A stretch of DNA of 64,000 nucleotides from Kribbella monticola (GTDB taxonomy: Bacteria > Actinomycetota > Actinomycetes > Propionibacteriales > Kribbellaceae), in assembly GCF_003261635.1 (NCBI RefSeq), contig NZ_QFXK01000022.1:124001-188000 (forward strand), given 5' to 3'. The translations under genes were made by a program, and so were the position numbers. Position 1 is the stretch's first letter, and the number at the start of each line of letters is the position of its first letter. This document shows, piece by piece, positions 38,490 through 46,622 of this stretch. The notes below the pieces were generated by a model. It was not told the DNA's origin, searched no databases, and saw nothing but the letters and a program-made list of their open reading frames with translations.

Positions 38490-38495
38490 TACGCT
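38490..38495 (+). promoter_or_regulatory. Candidate leaderless -10 (ABC binding protein)
   Basis: TACGCT lies 6 bases before ATG 38502. A 12-bp perfect palindrome CGCCTGCAGGCG is at 38461-38472. Confidence 0.4.
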
Positions 38496-38501
38496 GCTGC
38501 C

Positions 38502-39362
38502 ATGAATTCACGTTCTGGCCTGGCCGCGCTGGCCGTGCTCGCAGTTGTCGGACTCACCGCCTGTGCTCCGGAGGACAACGCCAGCGGTGGTGCCACCACC
38601 CCGCCGGCCGCCGACGCCTGTAGCAAGGACCAACTGGCGCTCAAGACCGCCGGAACCCTGACGGTTGCGACCGACAAGCCGGCGTACGAGCCGTGGTTCT
38701 CGGCGAACGACCCGGCCAACGGGAAGGGGTACGAGTCGGCGGTCACGTACGCCGTGGCGAAGAAGCTCGGCTTCGAGGCGGCCAACGTCAAGTGGCAGAC
38801 GGTGCAGTTCAACGCCGCCTTCGCGCCCGGGCCGAAGAACTTCGACTTCGACGTGAACCAAGTGTCGATCTCGGAGGACCGCCGCAAGGCCGTCGACTTC
38901 TCCACCGGGTACTACGACGTCCGGCAGACCGTGATCACCACGGCCGGCAGCAAGATCGCGAACGCCAAGTCGATCGCCGAACTCGCCGATGCGAAACTCG
39001 GCGCCCAGGTCGGCACGACCAGCTACACCGCGTTGCGCGACATCATCAAGCCGAAGCAGAAGCCCGGTGTCTTCGACAGCAACGATCTCGCGGTGCAGGC
39101 GCTGAAGAACAAACAGCTCGACGGGATCGTGGTCGATCTGCCGACCGGGTTCTACATGACGGCCGCGCAGCTCGACAACGGCAAGATCGTCGGGCAGCTT
39201 CCGGCCGGCGGTCAGGCCGAGCAGTTCGGGTTCGTGCTGGAGAAGGGGTCGAAGCTGACGGCGTGTGTCTCGCAGGCCGTGGACGCGCTGCGCGCCGACG
39301 GCACGCTGACCCGGCTGCAGGACCAGTTCCTGACCTCGGAAGGCGCGCCGGAGCTCTCGTGA
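38502..39362 (+). CDS. Polar amino-acid ABC transporter substrate-binding lipoprotein
   Basis: 286 residues. A lipoprotein signal peptide with lipobox LTAC (Cys about 21) is followed by a family 3 periplasmic-type binding fold: TLTVATDKPAYEPWF, DFDVNQVSISEDRRKAVDFS, KLGAQVGTTSYTALRDII. It captures a polar amino acid. The stop overlaps the permease start (GTGA), so binding protein, permease and ATPase form one operon. Confidence 0.9.
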   Translation: MNSRSGLAALAVLAVVGLTACAPEDNASGGATTPPAADACSKDQLALKTAGTLTVATDKPAYEPWFSANDPANGKGYESAVTYAVAKKLGFEAANVKWQTVQFNAAFAPGPKNFDFDVNQVSISEDRRKAVDFSTGYYDVRQTVITTAGSKIANAKSIAELADAKLGAQVGTTSYTALRDIIKPKQKPGVFDSNDLAVQALKNKQLDGIVVDLPTGFYMTAAQLDNGKIVGQLPAGGQAEQFGFVLEKGSKLTACVSQAVDALRADGTLTRLQDQFLTSEGAPELS

Positions 39363-40210
39363 GCGACTGGCAGCCGTCCGCGCTTCAGCTGGAACGGACC
39401 GCGTACCGGCGCAGCCGGGCCCGGCGGTCGACAGCGATCGCCGGGATCAGTTCCGTAGTACTGGTCGTGCTCGTCGCGGTCGCGGTCGGCTCGACGCCGG
39501 GCTGGCCGCGGGTACGGGAGACGTTCTTCAACGTCCACCGCGGCTGGGAGGCGCTGCCGGTCGTCGCGCAGGGGCTCTGGCTGAACGTCCGGGTGATGCT
39601 GATCTGCGCCGTACTGATCGTGATCCTCGGGATGACGCTGGCGATCATGCGTACCTTGCGCGGGCCGATCTTCTTTCCGTTGCGGGTATTCGCAGCCGCC
39701 TACACCGACGTGTTCCGCGGGTTGCCGTTGCTGCTGGTGATCTTCCTGCTCGGCTTCGGAGTCCCGGCGCTGCAGTTGCGCGGTCTGCCGAACCAGGCGG
39801 TGATCTGGGGTGGCGCGGCGCTGGTGCTCACCTACTCGTCGTACGTCGCGGAGGTGTTCCGCGCGGGCATCGAGTCGGTGCATCCCTCCCAACGAGCGGC
39901 GGCGCGTTCGCTCGGCCTGTCGTACCGGCAGACCCTGCGCTTCGTCGTACTGCCGCAAGCCGTACGGCGAGTGCTGCCGCCGCTGCTGAACGACTTCGTC
40001 TCGCTGCAGAAGGACTCGGGCCTGATCGCCGTCCTCGGCGTCATCGACGCGATCCGGGCGGCGCAACTCGAAACCGCCGTCGACTTCAACTTCACCCCGT
40101 ACGTCGTGGCGGGGCTGCTCTTCGTCGCGCTGACGATCCCGTTGACCAGGCTGACCGACTGGGTCGCCCGGCGGCAGGGGTGGTACGGCGGCGGGGGAGG
40201 TGTGGTGTGA
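39359..40210 (+). CDS. Amino-acid ABC transporter permease
   Basis: 283 residues from GTG 39359. Several membrane helices (AIAGISSVVLVVLVAVAVGS, VRVMLICAVLIVILGMTLAI, AVIWGGAALVLTYSSYVAEV) and the EAA-loop EVFRAGIESVHPSQRAAARS identify the HisM/GltK permease family. It carries a longer N-terminal extension and one more N-terminal helix than most. Coupled on both sides. Confidence 0.92.
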   Translation: MSDWQPSALQLERTAYRRSRARRSTAIAGISSVVLVVLVAVAVGSTPGWPRVRETFFNVHRGWEALPVVAQGLWLNVRVMLICAVLIVILGMTLAIMRTLRGPIFFPLRVFAAAYTDVFRGLPLLLVIFLLGFGVPALQLRGLPNQAVIWGGAALVLTYSSYVAEVFRAGIESVHPSQRAAARSLGLSYRQTLRFVVLPQAVRRVLPPLLNDFVSLQKDSGLIAVLGVIDAIRAAQLETAVDFNFTPYVVAGLLFVALTIPLTRLTDWVARRQGWYGGGGGVV

Positions 40211-40938
40211 GCCTGCTGTCCATCCGCGAGGTGCGGAAGACGTTCGGTGCCAACGTGGTGCTCGACCGGTTCAGCCTGGAGGTCGAAGCGGGCGAGTGCG
40301 TCGTGTTGATCGGCGCGTCCGGTTCCGGCAAGTCGACCCTGCTGCGCTGCGTGAACCTGCTGGAGACCGTCGACGACGGCGTGATCGAGCTGGACGGCCG
40401 CGACATCACCGATCCGCGCATCGACGCCGACCGGGTCCGATCAGGCATCGGCATCGTCTTCCAGGCCTACAACCTCTTTCCGCACCTGTCGGTCCTCGAC
40501 AACGTCACGCTCGCCCCGATCCGCGTGCACGGCGTACCACGTGACGTCGCTCGCGCCCGCGGCCTCGAAATGCTCGACCGCGTCGGCCTCGCCGCGAAGG
40601 CTTCGTCCCGCCCTGACGACCTTTCCGGCGGCCAGCAACAACGCGCCGCCATCGCCCGCGCCCTGGTCAACTCGCCCAAACTCATGCTGCTCGACGAGGT
40701 CACCTCAGCCCTCGACCCCGAACTCGTCGGCGAAGTCCTCGACCTCCTGCGCGAACTCAAGACCGACGGCATGACCATGCTCCTCTGCACCCACGAAATG
40801 GCCTTCGCCCAAGACGTAGCCGACCAGATCTGCTTCCTGGACGCCGGCCGCCTCCTAGAATCCGGCCCCCCATCCCAAGTCCTGCAAAACCCCACCCAAC
40901 CCCGCACCCAAGAATTCCTCCGCCGGATCCGGTTGTAG
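40207..40938 (+). CDS. Amino-acid ABC transporter ATP-binding protein
   Basis: 243 residues from GTG 40207, overlapping the permease stop. Walker A GASGSGKST, Q-loop FQAYNLFPHL, signature LSGGQQQRAAIARAL, Walker B LMLLDEVTSALD and H-loop THEM are all intact. Closest in type to GlnQ/HisP. Last gene of the operon; a palindromic element begins about five bases after its stop. Confidence 0.95.
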   Translation: MSLLSIREVRKTFGANVVLDRFSLEVEAGECVVLIGASGSGKSTLLRCVNLLETVDDGVIELDGRDITDPRIDADRVRSGIGIVFQAYNLFPHLSVLDNVTLAPIRVHGVPRDVARARGLEMLDRVGLAAKASSRPDDLSGGQQQRAAIARALVNSPKLMLLDEVTSALDPELVGEVLDLLRELKTDGMTMLLCTHEMAFAQDVADQICFLDAGRLLESGPPSQVLQNPTQPRTQEFLRRIRL

Positions 40939-40942
40939 GGGG

Positions 40943-41043
40943 CGTCCCAAGCTACAGGTAATAGTCAGCCCACAAGCCGGCCGCCACGCTCACAGAAGCG
41001 CGGCCGGCCGCAGTACGGGGACTATTACCTGTCCTTCGGGACG
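40943..41043. repeat. Palindromic element A, right of the ABC operon
   Basis: 101 bases whose ends are inverted repeats: left arm 40944-40966 and right arm 41020-41042, sharing ACAGGTAATAGTC/GACTATTACCTGT and GTCCC/GGGAC with a few mismatches. The interior shares CGCCACGCTCAC, GAAGCG and CGCAGTACG with element B at 41976-42063, in the same orientation. It starts about five bases after the ATPase stop and ends 7 bases before the stop of the AbiEi-DUF559 gene. Confidence 0.9.
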
Positions 41044-41049
41044 TATCCA

Positions 41050-41970
41050 TCACGGCAACCGCTGCTTGAGGGCATCCTGGATTGTGGCAATCACCCAGTC
41101 CGGTTCGAACAGCACCTGTTGGTAGGTGAACCGCAGCACCAGCCAGCCTGCCGCCACCAGTTCGTCGTACCGGCGGCAGTCGGCGGCGAAGTCCCCGCTG
41201 GACCCGTGGAACGCGTACCCCTCGGCCTCCACCGCGATCTTGGCCTCTCGATGCCCAAGATCCACCCGCGCGCGAAACCGCTTACGCTCGACCAGAACCT
41301 GCGGCTCGAACCCTTCCAGCCCGGCCTGTACGACGAGCGCTCGGAGCATCGACTCGAGAAAGCTCTCAGCCGCCCCCGTGGCAGCGGCCGCCACCTGGCG
41401 CGCGTTCCTGGAGCCTGGACCGCGCATCGCGATGCTTGCCCCGATCAATCGGTGACGAGTCAATCTGCCGGCCAAAGCGGCGTCCGCGACCGCGAGCGCT
41501 TCGCCGAACGGCAAGATCCGAGCGCAGTCCAGCACCGTTCGAAGCAAAGAAGTCAGCCGACGGGGATGATCGGCTGAGGCGATCGGCGCCCAGTGCAACA
41601 CCGCAGGCGGCCCAGGTCGACGGCGCCGCTTCGGCGGTAAGGTGATGTGCGGTGTCTCGGGTGGCGCAAGCAGCGGGAGGTGCCACGCGAGTGCCGCACT
41701 CTGGTGCGAGACGACCCCGTCGTACGCTGTGGCGACGCGCTTGGCGGTCAAGGGACCGGGCAGGGTGTAGATCCCCCGCGCCAGCCGCACGACCGTGCCG
41801 GAGCTGACCGCGGCCATCAGTTCTCGCTTCGAGATGACCTGGGTCAGCTCGGCGAAGGTGGCCCGGCCCCGCAACCTGGCCAGGACCTCGGGCACCGTTT
41901 CAACCAGCTTGACGGATTCCACCGGCAGATCTTGCCGGTCGGTGCCGCACCCGCGCCGAAGTTCATCCAC
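41050..41970 (-). CDS. AbiEi-type antitoxin domain fused to DUF559 nuclease-like domain
   Basis: 306 residues from GTG 41970 (a later GTG at 41922 is possible). The N-terminus resembles the AbiEi winged-helix and following region: ATFAELTQVISKRELMAAVS, SGTVVRLARGIYTLPG, GVVSHQSAALAWHLPLL. The C-terminal 75 residues resemble DUF559/Vsr-like PD-(D/E)xK proteins: RVDLGHREAKIAVEAEGYAF, then RRYDELVAAGWLVLRFTYQQ. The usual AbiEii nucleotidyltransferase toxin is not adjacent. The gene sits between elements A and B with nothing else, so it looks like a single-gene cassette. No target is known. Confidence 0.8.
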   Translation of the reverse strand: MDELRRGCGTDRQDLPVESVKLVETVPEVLARLRGRATFAELTQVISKRELMAAVSSGTVVRLARGIYTLPGPLTAKRVATAYDGVVSHQSAALAWHLPLLAPPETPHITLPPKRRRRPGPPAVLHWAPIASADHPRRLTSLLRTVLDCARILPFGEALAVADAALAGRLTRHRLIGASIAMRGPGSRNARQVAAAATGAAESFLESMLRALVVQAGLEGFEPQVLVERKRFRARVDLGHREAKIAVEAEGYAFHGSSGDFAADCRRYDELVAAGWLVLRFTYQQVLFEPDWVIATIQDALKQRLP

Positions 41971-41975
41971 AGGCT

Positions 41976-42063
41976 GTCCCGAGCGACAGGTAATAGTCGG
42001 CCGCCACGCTCACGGAAGCGGCGGGCGGTCGCAGTACGAGGACTATTACCTGTCGCTCGGGAC
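41976..42063. repeat. Palindromic element B with perfect 23-bp arms
   Basis: 88 bases. The left arm 41976-41998 and right arm 42041-42063 are perfectly complementary over 23 bases, with core CAGGTAATAGTC and outer GTCCCGAGCG. The interior matches element A, same orientation, 11 bases shorter. It lies immediately upstream of the AbiEi-DUF559 start (5 bases) and 2 bases before the response-regulator stop. It therefore contains the gene's promoter or leader and could fold into a long hairpin in RNA. Confidence 0.92.
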
Positions 42064-42065
42064 GC

Positions 42066-42713
42066 TCACCGGGAGGAGAGGTAGGTGAGGACTGCCATTA
42101 CTCGGCGGTTGTCGTCTTCGGATGGGGGGAGGTCGAGTTTGGCGAAGATGTTGTTGGTGTGTTTGGAGACGGCTTTCTCGGTGACGAAGAGGGCGGCGGC
42201 GATGGCGGCGTTGGAGCGGCCTTCGGCCATCAGGCCCAGTACTTCGGACTCGCGCGGGGTGAGCCGGCTGATCGGTTCGTCGCGGGTGTTGCGGGCCAGC
42301 AGCTGGCCGATGACGTCGGGGTCCATCGCGGTGCCGCCGCCGGCGACCCGGCGTACCGAGTCGAGGAAGTCGGCGACATTGGAGACGCGGTCCTTCAGCA
42401 GGTAGCCGACGGCGCCGCCGCCTCCGGTGAGGAGCTCGCGGGCGTAGAGCTGTTCGACGTACTGCGAGAGCACGAGGATCGGCAGGTTCGGGACCTGGCG
42501 GCGGGCCTCGATGGCGGCCTTCAGACCCTCGTCGGTGAACGTCGGGGGCAGCCGGACGTCGACGACGGCCACGTCCGGCCGGTGCTCGACGAGCGCCGGG
42601 ACCAGCCGGGGGCCGTTGTCGACGGCTTCCACGACCTGGAAGTCGTGGGCTTCGAGCAGGCGGATCAAGCCGTCCCGGAGGAGGGCGTGATCTTCAGCGA
42701 TGACGACTCGCAA
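42066..42713 (-). CDS. NarL/LuxR-type response regulator
   Basis: 215 residues from TTG 42713, supported by GGAG five bases upstream. Receiver domain: MRVVIAEDHALLRDGLIRLL, phospho-acceptor Asp in VAVVDVRLPP, and conserved Lys in GYLLKDRVSNVADF. LuxR helix-turn-helix: RLTPRESEVLGLMAEGRSNA then AIAAALFVTEKAVSKHTNNI. It overlaps the sensor kinase gene by 49 bases, so the two are co-translated. The target is unknown. Confidence 0.93.
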   Translation of the reverse strand: MRVVIAEDHALLRDGLIRLLEAHDFQVVEAVDNGPRLVPALVEHRPDVAVVDVRLPPTFTDEGLKAAIEARRQVPNLPILVLSQYVEQLYARELLTGGGGAVGYLLKDRVSNVADFLDSVRRVAGGGTAMDPDVIGQLLARNTRDEPISRLTPRESEVLGLMAEGRSNAAIAAALFVTEKAVSKHTNNIFAKLDLPPSEDDNRRVMAVLTYLSSR

Positions 42714-43963
42714 GGCAACTCCATGATCACGGTGGTCGGCCCGCCGGTCGGGCTGGCCACCGTCAACGTACCGTCGAAGGCGTTCAGCCGCCGCTCGATT
42801 CCGTGCAAACCGCCGCCGGGGCGTACCGTGGCGCCGCCCACCCCGTCGTCACCGACGAGGATGTGCAGCCGTTCGGACTCGTGCGTGATCTGGATCCAGG
42901 CCGTCGTCGCGGCCGAGTGCTTGACGATGTTGGCCAGTGCCTCGGCGACCGCGAAGTACGCCGCGGACTCCACCGGCGCCGGTGGCCGGCCAGGTAGCTC
43001 GATGGTGACGTCGACCTTGAACGGGCAGGTCAGCGCGAGCGCCTTCACCGCGCCTTCGAGACCCCGGTCGGCCAGCACCGGCGGGTGAATGCCTCGAACG
43101 AGGTCGCGTAGCTCCGACAGTGCCGTACTCGCCGACTCGCGCGCCTCGGTCAGCAACGCGGCGGCCTGCGCCGGGTCGCGGCTGACCATCTCCTCCGCCA
43201 TGCCGAGGTTCATGCTCAGCGCGGCCAGCCGCGCCTGCGCCCCGTCGTGCAGGTCGCGCTCGATCCGGCGCAGCTCGGCCGCCTGGGTGTCGACGGTCTC
43301 GGCGCGGGACTCGGACAGCTCCCGGACCCGGATCGCCAGCTTCGCGCTCTCGGTCGGCCCGAGCAGCGACCGGCCGAGGACGGCGTCGGCCTTGAGCAGC
43401 CGCTCGCCGACGGCGTACCAGAGCCCGAACGCGACGAGGCCGAGCGGCACCATTCCGAAGCTCTGCCAGAAGTTGAGCGTGATCAGCCCGCCGAACGGCT
43501 CGTCGAAGACACCGTGCGGCGTCACACCGACCAGGAGCGGGTAGATCAGGTAGAAGGCAGTGGTGAAGAACAGTACGGCGGACACCAGCGTCAGGACGAA
43601 GCCGACGACGGCGTTGGCCAGCAGCCAGGCGATGTCGCGCCAGGTGGCCGGATCGGTCAGCGTCGTGCGCAACCACATCAGGACGCCGGGCAGCGGCGGC
43701 TTCTTGTAGGGCCGCGGGATCTCGGTGCCGCTGATGGCGCCGAACAACGTCCGGTGGCAGTTCGCGAACCAGCGGACGCAGGGTACGAACACCAGCAGCA
43801 GCGGGATGCCGACCCAGACCGCGATCAGCGGTACGGCGACCACGTTGAGCACGAAGAAGGCGATGCCGAGCTCGGCCAGGACGGCCAGGAACAGGGCGAT
43901 GAACGGTTGCGCCAGGCGCGGGAACCGCATCGGCGCCTGGGGTGGCGCTTGGGTGATCGTCAT
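42665..43963 (-). CDS. Sensor histidine kinase (HisKA_3) with membrane sensor domain
   Basis: 432 residues from ATG 43963 (GGGAGA ribosome site). Four or more membrane helices in the first 200 residues form a sensor-type domain. The dimerisation/phosphorylation helix is RRIERDLHDGAQARLAALSM with acceptor His in DLHDG, followed by an HATPase with ILVGDDGVGGATVRPGGGLH. It is the partner of the overlapping response regulator. The signal is probably a membrane or envelope condition. Confidence 0.92.
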   Translation of the reverse strand: MTITQAPPQAPMRFPRLAQPFIALFLAVLAELGIAFFVLNVVAVPLIAVWVGIPLLLVFVPCVRWFANCHRTLFGAISGTEIPRPYKKPPLPGVLMWLRTTLTDPATWRDIAWLLANAVVGFVLTLVSAVLFFTTAFYLIYPLLVGVTPHGVFDEPFGGLITLNFWQSFGMVPLGLVAFGLWYAVGERLLKADAVLGRSLLGPTESAKLAIRVRELSESRAETVDTQAAELRRIERDLHDGAQARLAALSMNLGMAEEMVSRDPAQAAALLTEARESASTALSELRDLVRGIHPPVLADRGLEGAVKALALTCPFKVDVTIELPGRPPAPVESAAYFAVAEALANIVKHSAATTAWIQITHESERLHILVGDDGVGGATVRPGGGLHGIERRLNAFDGTLTVASPTGGPTTVIMELPCESSSLKITPSSGTA

Positions 43964-44204
43964 CGCTGTTTTCTCCCGTGCAGTGCGTCTCGGCCATGGT
44001 GCCGGAGACCCGGCTCCTCCCATCATGACGGAGCGTCAGTTCTTCCTCAGTGGTGTTAGGTCCACTCTCTCCAGGGGTCCCTCCACCCACGCCGTACTGG
44101 TGCCAGGACCGCTGTTTTCGTGTCGCCTCGCGCCCAGGCTGGATGGCGTACGCTGGCCGAGGCTGTTCGCCTAGGCCTCCCACCGCTCTGAGATGAGGAC
44201 CCTG

Positions 44205-45275
44205 ATGGCACAGCCCGTCACTGCTTCCGCCCGCCCGAATTCCGGTCCAGGCACCGGCACGAAGGGCAGCGATTTCGCTCCGTTGCTGCGTGAGGTCAGA
44301 GAAGCCGGGCTGCTCGAGCGCCGGACGGCCTCGTACGTGATCGCCATCACCTTGAACGTCGCGCTGCTGGCCGCGACCTGGGCCGGCATCGTCCTGCTCG
44401 GCAATTCGTGGCTGCAGCTGCTGCTCGCCGTACCGCTGGCGATTTTCACCACCAGGGCAGCGTTTTTCGGTCACGACGCCGGCCACCAGCAGATCAGCAA
44501 GTCGCGTAAGTGGCACGACTGGCTCGGCATGCTGCACGGGGACTTCCTCTGTGGGATGAGCTACGGCTGGTGGAACGACAAGCACAACCGGCACCACGCG
44601 AACCCCAACCACACCGACAAGGACCCCGACGTCGGCGAGGGCGTGCTGGTCTGGACGCTGGAGCAAGCCGAGGGCCGGACCGGTCTGCACGGCTGGCTGA
44701 GCCGCAACCAGGCCAAGATCTTCTTCCCGCTGCTCACCCTCGAAGGCCTGAACCTCAAGGTGTCGAGTGTGATCTTCCTGATCGGCAAGCGCCGCAGCCG
44801 GGAGGCGCGGATCGAGCTCGGCCTGATGGCCGCCCACCTGGTCCTGTACTTCGGGGCGCTCTTCCTCATCATGTCGCCCGGCAAGGCGATCGCGTTCGCC
44901 GCGCTGCACCACGCGCTGTTCGGGCTGCACCTCGGCAGCGTGTTCGCACCGAACCACAAGGGCATGGAGATGCCCGACGACGACACCAACTGGGGCCACC
45001 TGGAGAAGCAGGTGCTGACGTCGCGCAACGTTCAGGGCGGCCTGGTCGTCGACTGGCTGATGGGCGGACTGAACTACCAGATCGAGCACCACCTGTTCCC
45101 GAGCATGCCGCGGGCGAACCTGCGCTTCGCCCAGCCGATGGTCCAGTCGTACTGCGAACGCATCGGGATGCCGTATCTGAGCACCGGCGTACTCGAGTCG
45201 TACCGGATGGGCCTGTCCCACATGCACGAGGTCGGCAAGGACCTCCGCGCCGAACACGCCGCCCGCGGCATCTGA
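44205..45275 (+). CDS. Acyl-lipid/acyl-CoA fatty acid desaturase
   Basis: 356 residues. The three histidine boxes of membrane di-iron desaturases are present: HDAGH, HNRHH and QIEHH (NYQIEHHLFPSMPRANLRFA). Membrane helices lie at IAITLNVALLAATWAGIVLL and LVLYFGALFLIM. GAGGA five bases before ATG 44205 fixes the start over the upstream ATG at 44193. Likely introduces a double bond into membrane fatty acids. It is divergent from the sensor kinase; regulation by it is possible but unproven. Confidence 0.92.
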   Translation: MAQPVTASARPNSGPGTGTKGSDFAPLLREVREAGLLERRTASYVIAITLNVALLAATWAGIVLLGNSWLQLLLAVPLAIFTTRAAFFGHDAGHQQISKSRKWHDWLGMLHGDFLCGMSYGWWNDKHNRHHANPNHTDKDPDVGEGVLVWTLEQAEGRTGLHGWLSRNQAKIFFPLLTLEGLNLKVSSVIFLIGKRRSREARIELGLMAAHLVLYFGALFLIMSPGKAIAFAALHHALFGLHLGSVFAPNHKGMEMPDDDTNWGHLEKQVLTSRNVQGGLVVDWLMGGLNYQIEHHLFPSMPRANLRFAQPMVQSYCERIGMPYLSTGVLESYRMGLSHMHEVGKDLRAEHAARGI

Positions 45276-45294
45276 ACCGGACCGGTCGTCTGAA

Positions 45295-45344
45295 CCGCCC
45301 CGGGCTCGAGCCGTCGCACTTCGCGTCTGAGCCGCCCGGGGCGG
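45295..45344. terminator. 11-bp hairpin behind the desaturase
   Basis: CCGCCCCGGGC (45295-45305) pairs perfectly with GCCCGGGGCGG (45334-45344) across a 28-base loop, 19 bases after the desaturase stop. Confidence 0.65.
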
Positions 45345-45390
45345 GTGAGCCGCCTGGGCGGGTGTGATCGAGTGGGCTGGGTGGGGCGGA

Positions 45391-45396
45391 TAGGCT
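45391..45396 (+). promoter_or_regulatory. Candidate leaderless -10 (45404 gene)
   Basis: TAGGCT lies 7 bases before GTG 45404; there is no ribosome site. Confidence 0.4.
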
Positions 45397-45403
45397 CGCT
45401 GCT

Positions 45404-45703
45404 GTGTCGCCCCGGAAGAGAAGGCCCTCGAAACACACGCGGCCGGTCAGTGACCGCCCGTTGATGGGTGGTCATCAACTCCGGGAATCGCACGCCGACG
45501 GCGACTGGATCGTCCGCCAGGTGTCCGGATCCGCGTCGACCAAGGCATACCGCTGTCCTGGCTGCGACCAGCAGATCCTGCCCGCCACGCCGCACGTGGT
45601 GGTCTGGCCGGAGAACCCGAGTCTGCTCGCGGCGATCGGCGGCGGGCAGTCGCTGGACGAGCGGCGGCACTGGCACACGGCTTGCTGGCAACGCCGGCGG
45701 TGA
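45404..45703 (+). CDS. Small putative zinc-binding protein of unknown function
   Basis: 99 residues from GTG 45404. A basic N-terminus (SPRKRRPSKHTRP) is followed by a motif that could bind one zinc: YRCPGCDQQILPATPHVVVW and RRHWHTACW, giving C-x2-C and H-x3-C. It looks like a conserved actinobacterial small protein, but no function is known to me. It is followed by a 9-bp minisatellite. Confidence 0.75.
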   Translation: MSPRKRRPSKHTRPVSDRPLMGGHQLRESHADGDWIVRQVSGSASTKAYRCPGCDQQILPATPHVVVWPENPSLLAAIGGGQSLDERRHWHTACWQRRR

Positions 45704-45722
45704 CAGTGCTGCCGGTCTTGTC

Positions 45723-45812
45723 GGTTCAGCTGGGTCAGTCGGCTCAGTCGGCTCAGCTGGTTCAGTTGGTTCGGTCGGTTCAGTTGGTTCGGTCGGTTCG
45801 GTCGGTTCGAGG
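45723..45812. repeat. 9-bp tandem minisatellite, about ten units
   Basis: Ten consecutive 9-base units of GGTTCAGTT/GGTTCGGTC type fill 45723-45812 (last unit GGTTCGAGG). The array separates the small zinc-motif gene from the hydrolase and ends at the hydrolase ribosome site. Both strands would read as low-complexity peptide, but no convincing start uses it. Confidence 0.9.
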
Positions 45813-45821
45813 AAGGTGTCG

Positions 45822-46586
45822 ATGAAGCTCCCGGTCACGGCGTACGGCGAGAGTGGTTCACCGGTCGTGGTGATGCACGGTCTGTTCGGCTCCGGCCGGA
45901 ACTGGATGACGGCCGCTCGCCGGCTGGCGTCCGCGCATCGGGTGTATGCGCTCGACCTGCGCAACCACGGGACGTCGCCGCATGTCGACACGATGAGCTA
46001 CCCGGAGATGGCCGCGGACGTCCAGGAGACGATCGCGGAGCTCGGTGTCGGGCCGGTCGCGTTGGTCGGGCACTCGATGGGTGGCAAGACCGCGATGGTC
46101 ACTGCGCTGCAGTATCCCGAGGTGGTCGAGCGGCTGATCGTCGTCGACGCGGCGCCGGTGACGTACCCGCCGGCTTTCGTCGAGTACGCCAAGGCGATGC
46201 GCGCGGCCGATCTCTCCAACGTCAGCCGCCGCGCCGACGTGGAAGCCCAGTTGGTCGATGCCGTCGACTCACCCGGCACCCGCGCTTTCCTCCTGCAGAA
46301 CCTGATCCTCGACTCCGAAGGCGCCCGCTGGCGCCCGAACCTCCCCGTCATCGAAGCCGCCCTCCCCGCGATCTCGGGCTGGCCAGAGGACCTCACCGGC
46401 ACCTACCCCGGCCCCACCCTCTTCGTCTACGGCGGCAAATCGGACTACGTCCAGCAGGACCACCGCGCCACCATCGCCGCCTACTTCCCGAACGCCCAGT
46501 ACGCCGAAATCCCCGAAGCCGGCCACTGGGTCCACGCCGAACGCCTGGACGACTTCCTCACCACCATCACCCCCTTCCTGCCCTGA
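45822..46586 (+). CDS. Alpha/beta hydrolase (YbfF-like esterase)
   Basis: 254 residues from ATG 45822 (AGGAAGG ribosome site). The oxyanion HG motif VVMHGLFGSGRNW, nucleophile elbow GHSMGG, acid region LFVYGGKSDYV and catalytic His in EAGHWVHAERLDDF form a complete triad. Phrases LDLRNHGTSPH and YPEMAADVQETI are typical of YbfF-type acyl-CoA esterases. Cytoplasmic. Confidence 0.9.
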   Translation: MKLPVTAYGESGSPVVVMHGLFGSGRNWMTAARRLASAHRVYALDLRNHGTSPHVDTMSYPEMAADVQETIAELGVGPVALVGHSMGGKTAMVTALQYPEVVERLIVVDAAPVTYPPAFVEYAKAMRAADLSNVSRRADVEAQLVDAVDSPGTRAFLLQNLILDSEGARWRPNLPVIEAALPAISGWPEDLTGTYPGPTLFVYGGKSDYVQQDHRATIAAYFPNAQYAEIPEAGHWVHAERLDDFLTTITPFLP

Positions 46587-46622
46587 GCCTCCGCAGCGGC
46601 AAGGTAAAGCCCACCTCGCCGC

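Noticed and set aside
40943..42063. Elements A and B as tRNA-like or CRISPR repeats
   Set aside because: They are two long palindromes around a gene, not an array with uniform spacers, and lack cloverleaf features or CCA ends.
45468..45821. Extended N-terminus of the hydrolase through the 9-bp repeats
   Set aside because: The extension reads another frame of the 45404 gene and then a Val-Gly-Ser polymer. AGGAAGG before ATG 45822 and the family alignment fix the start.
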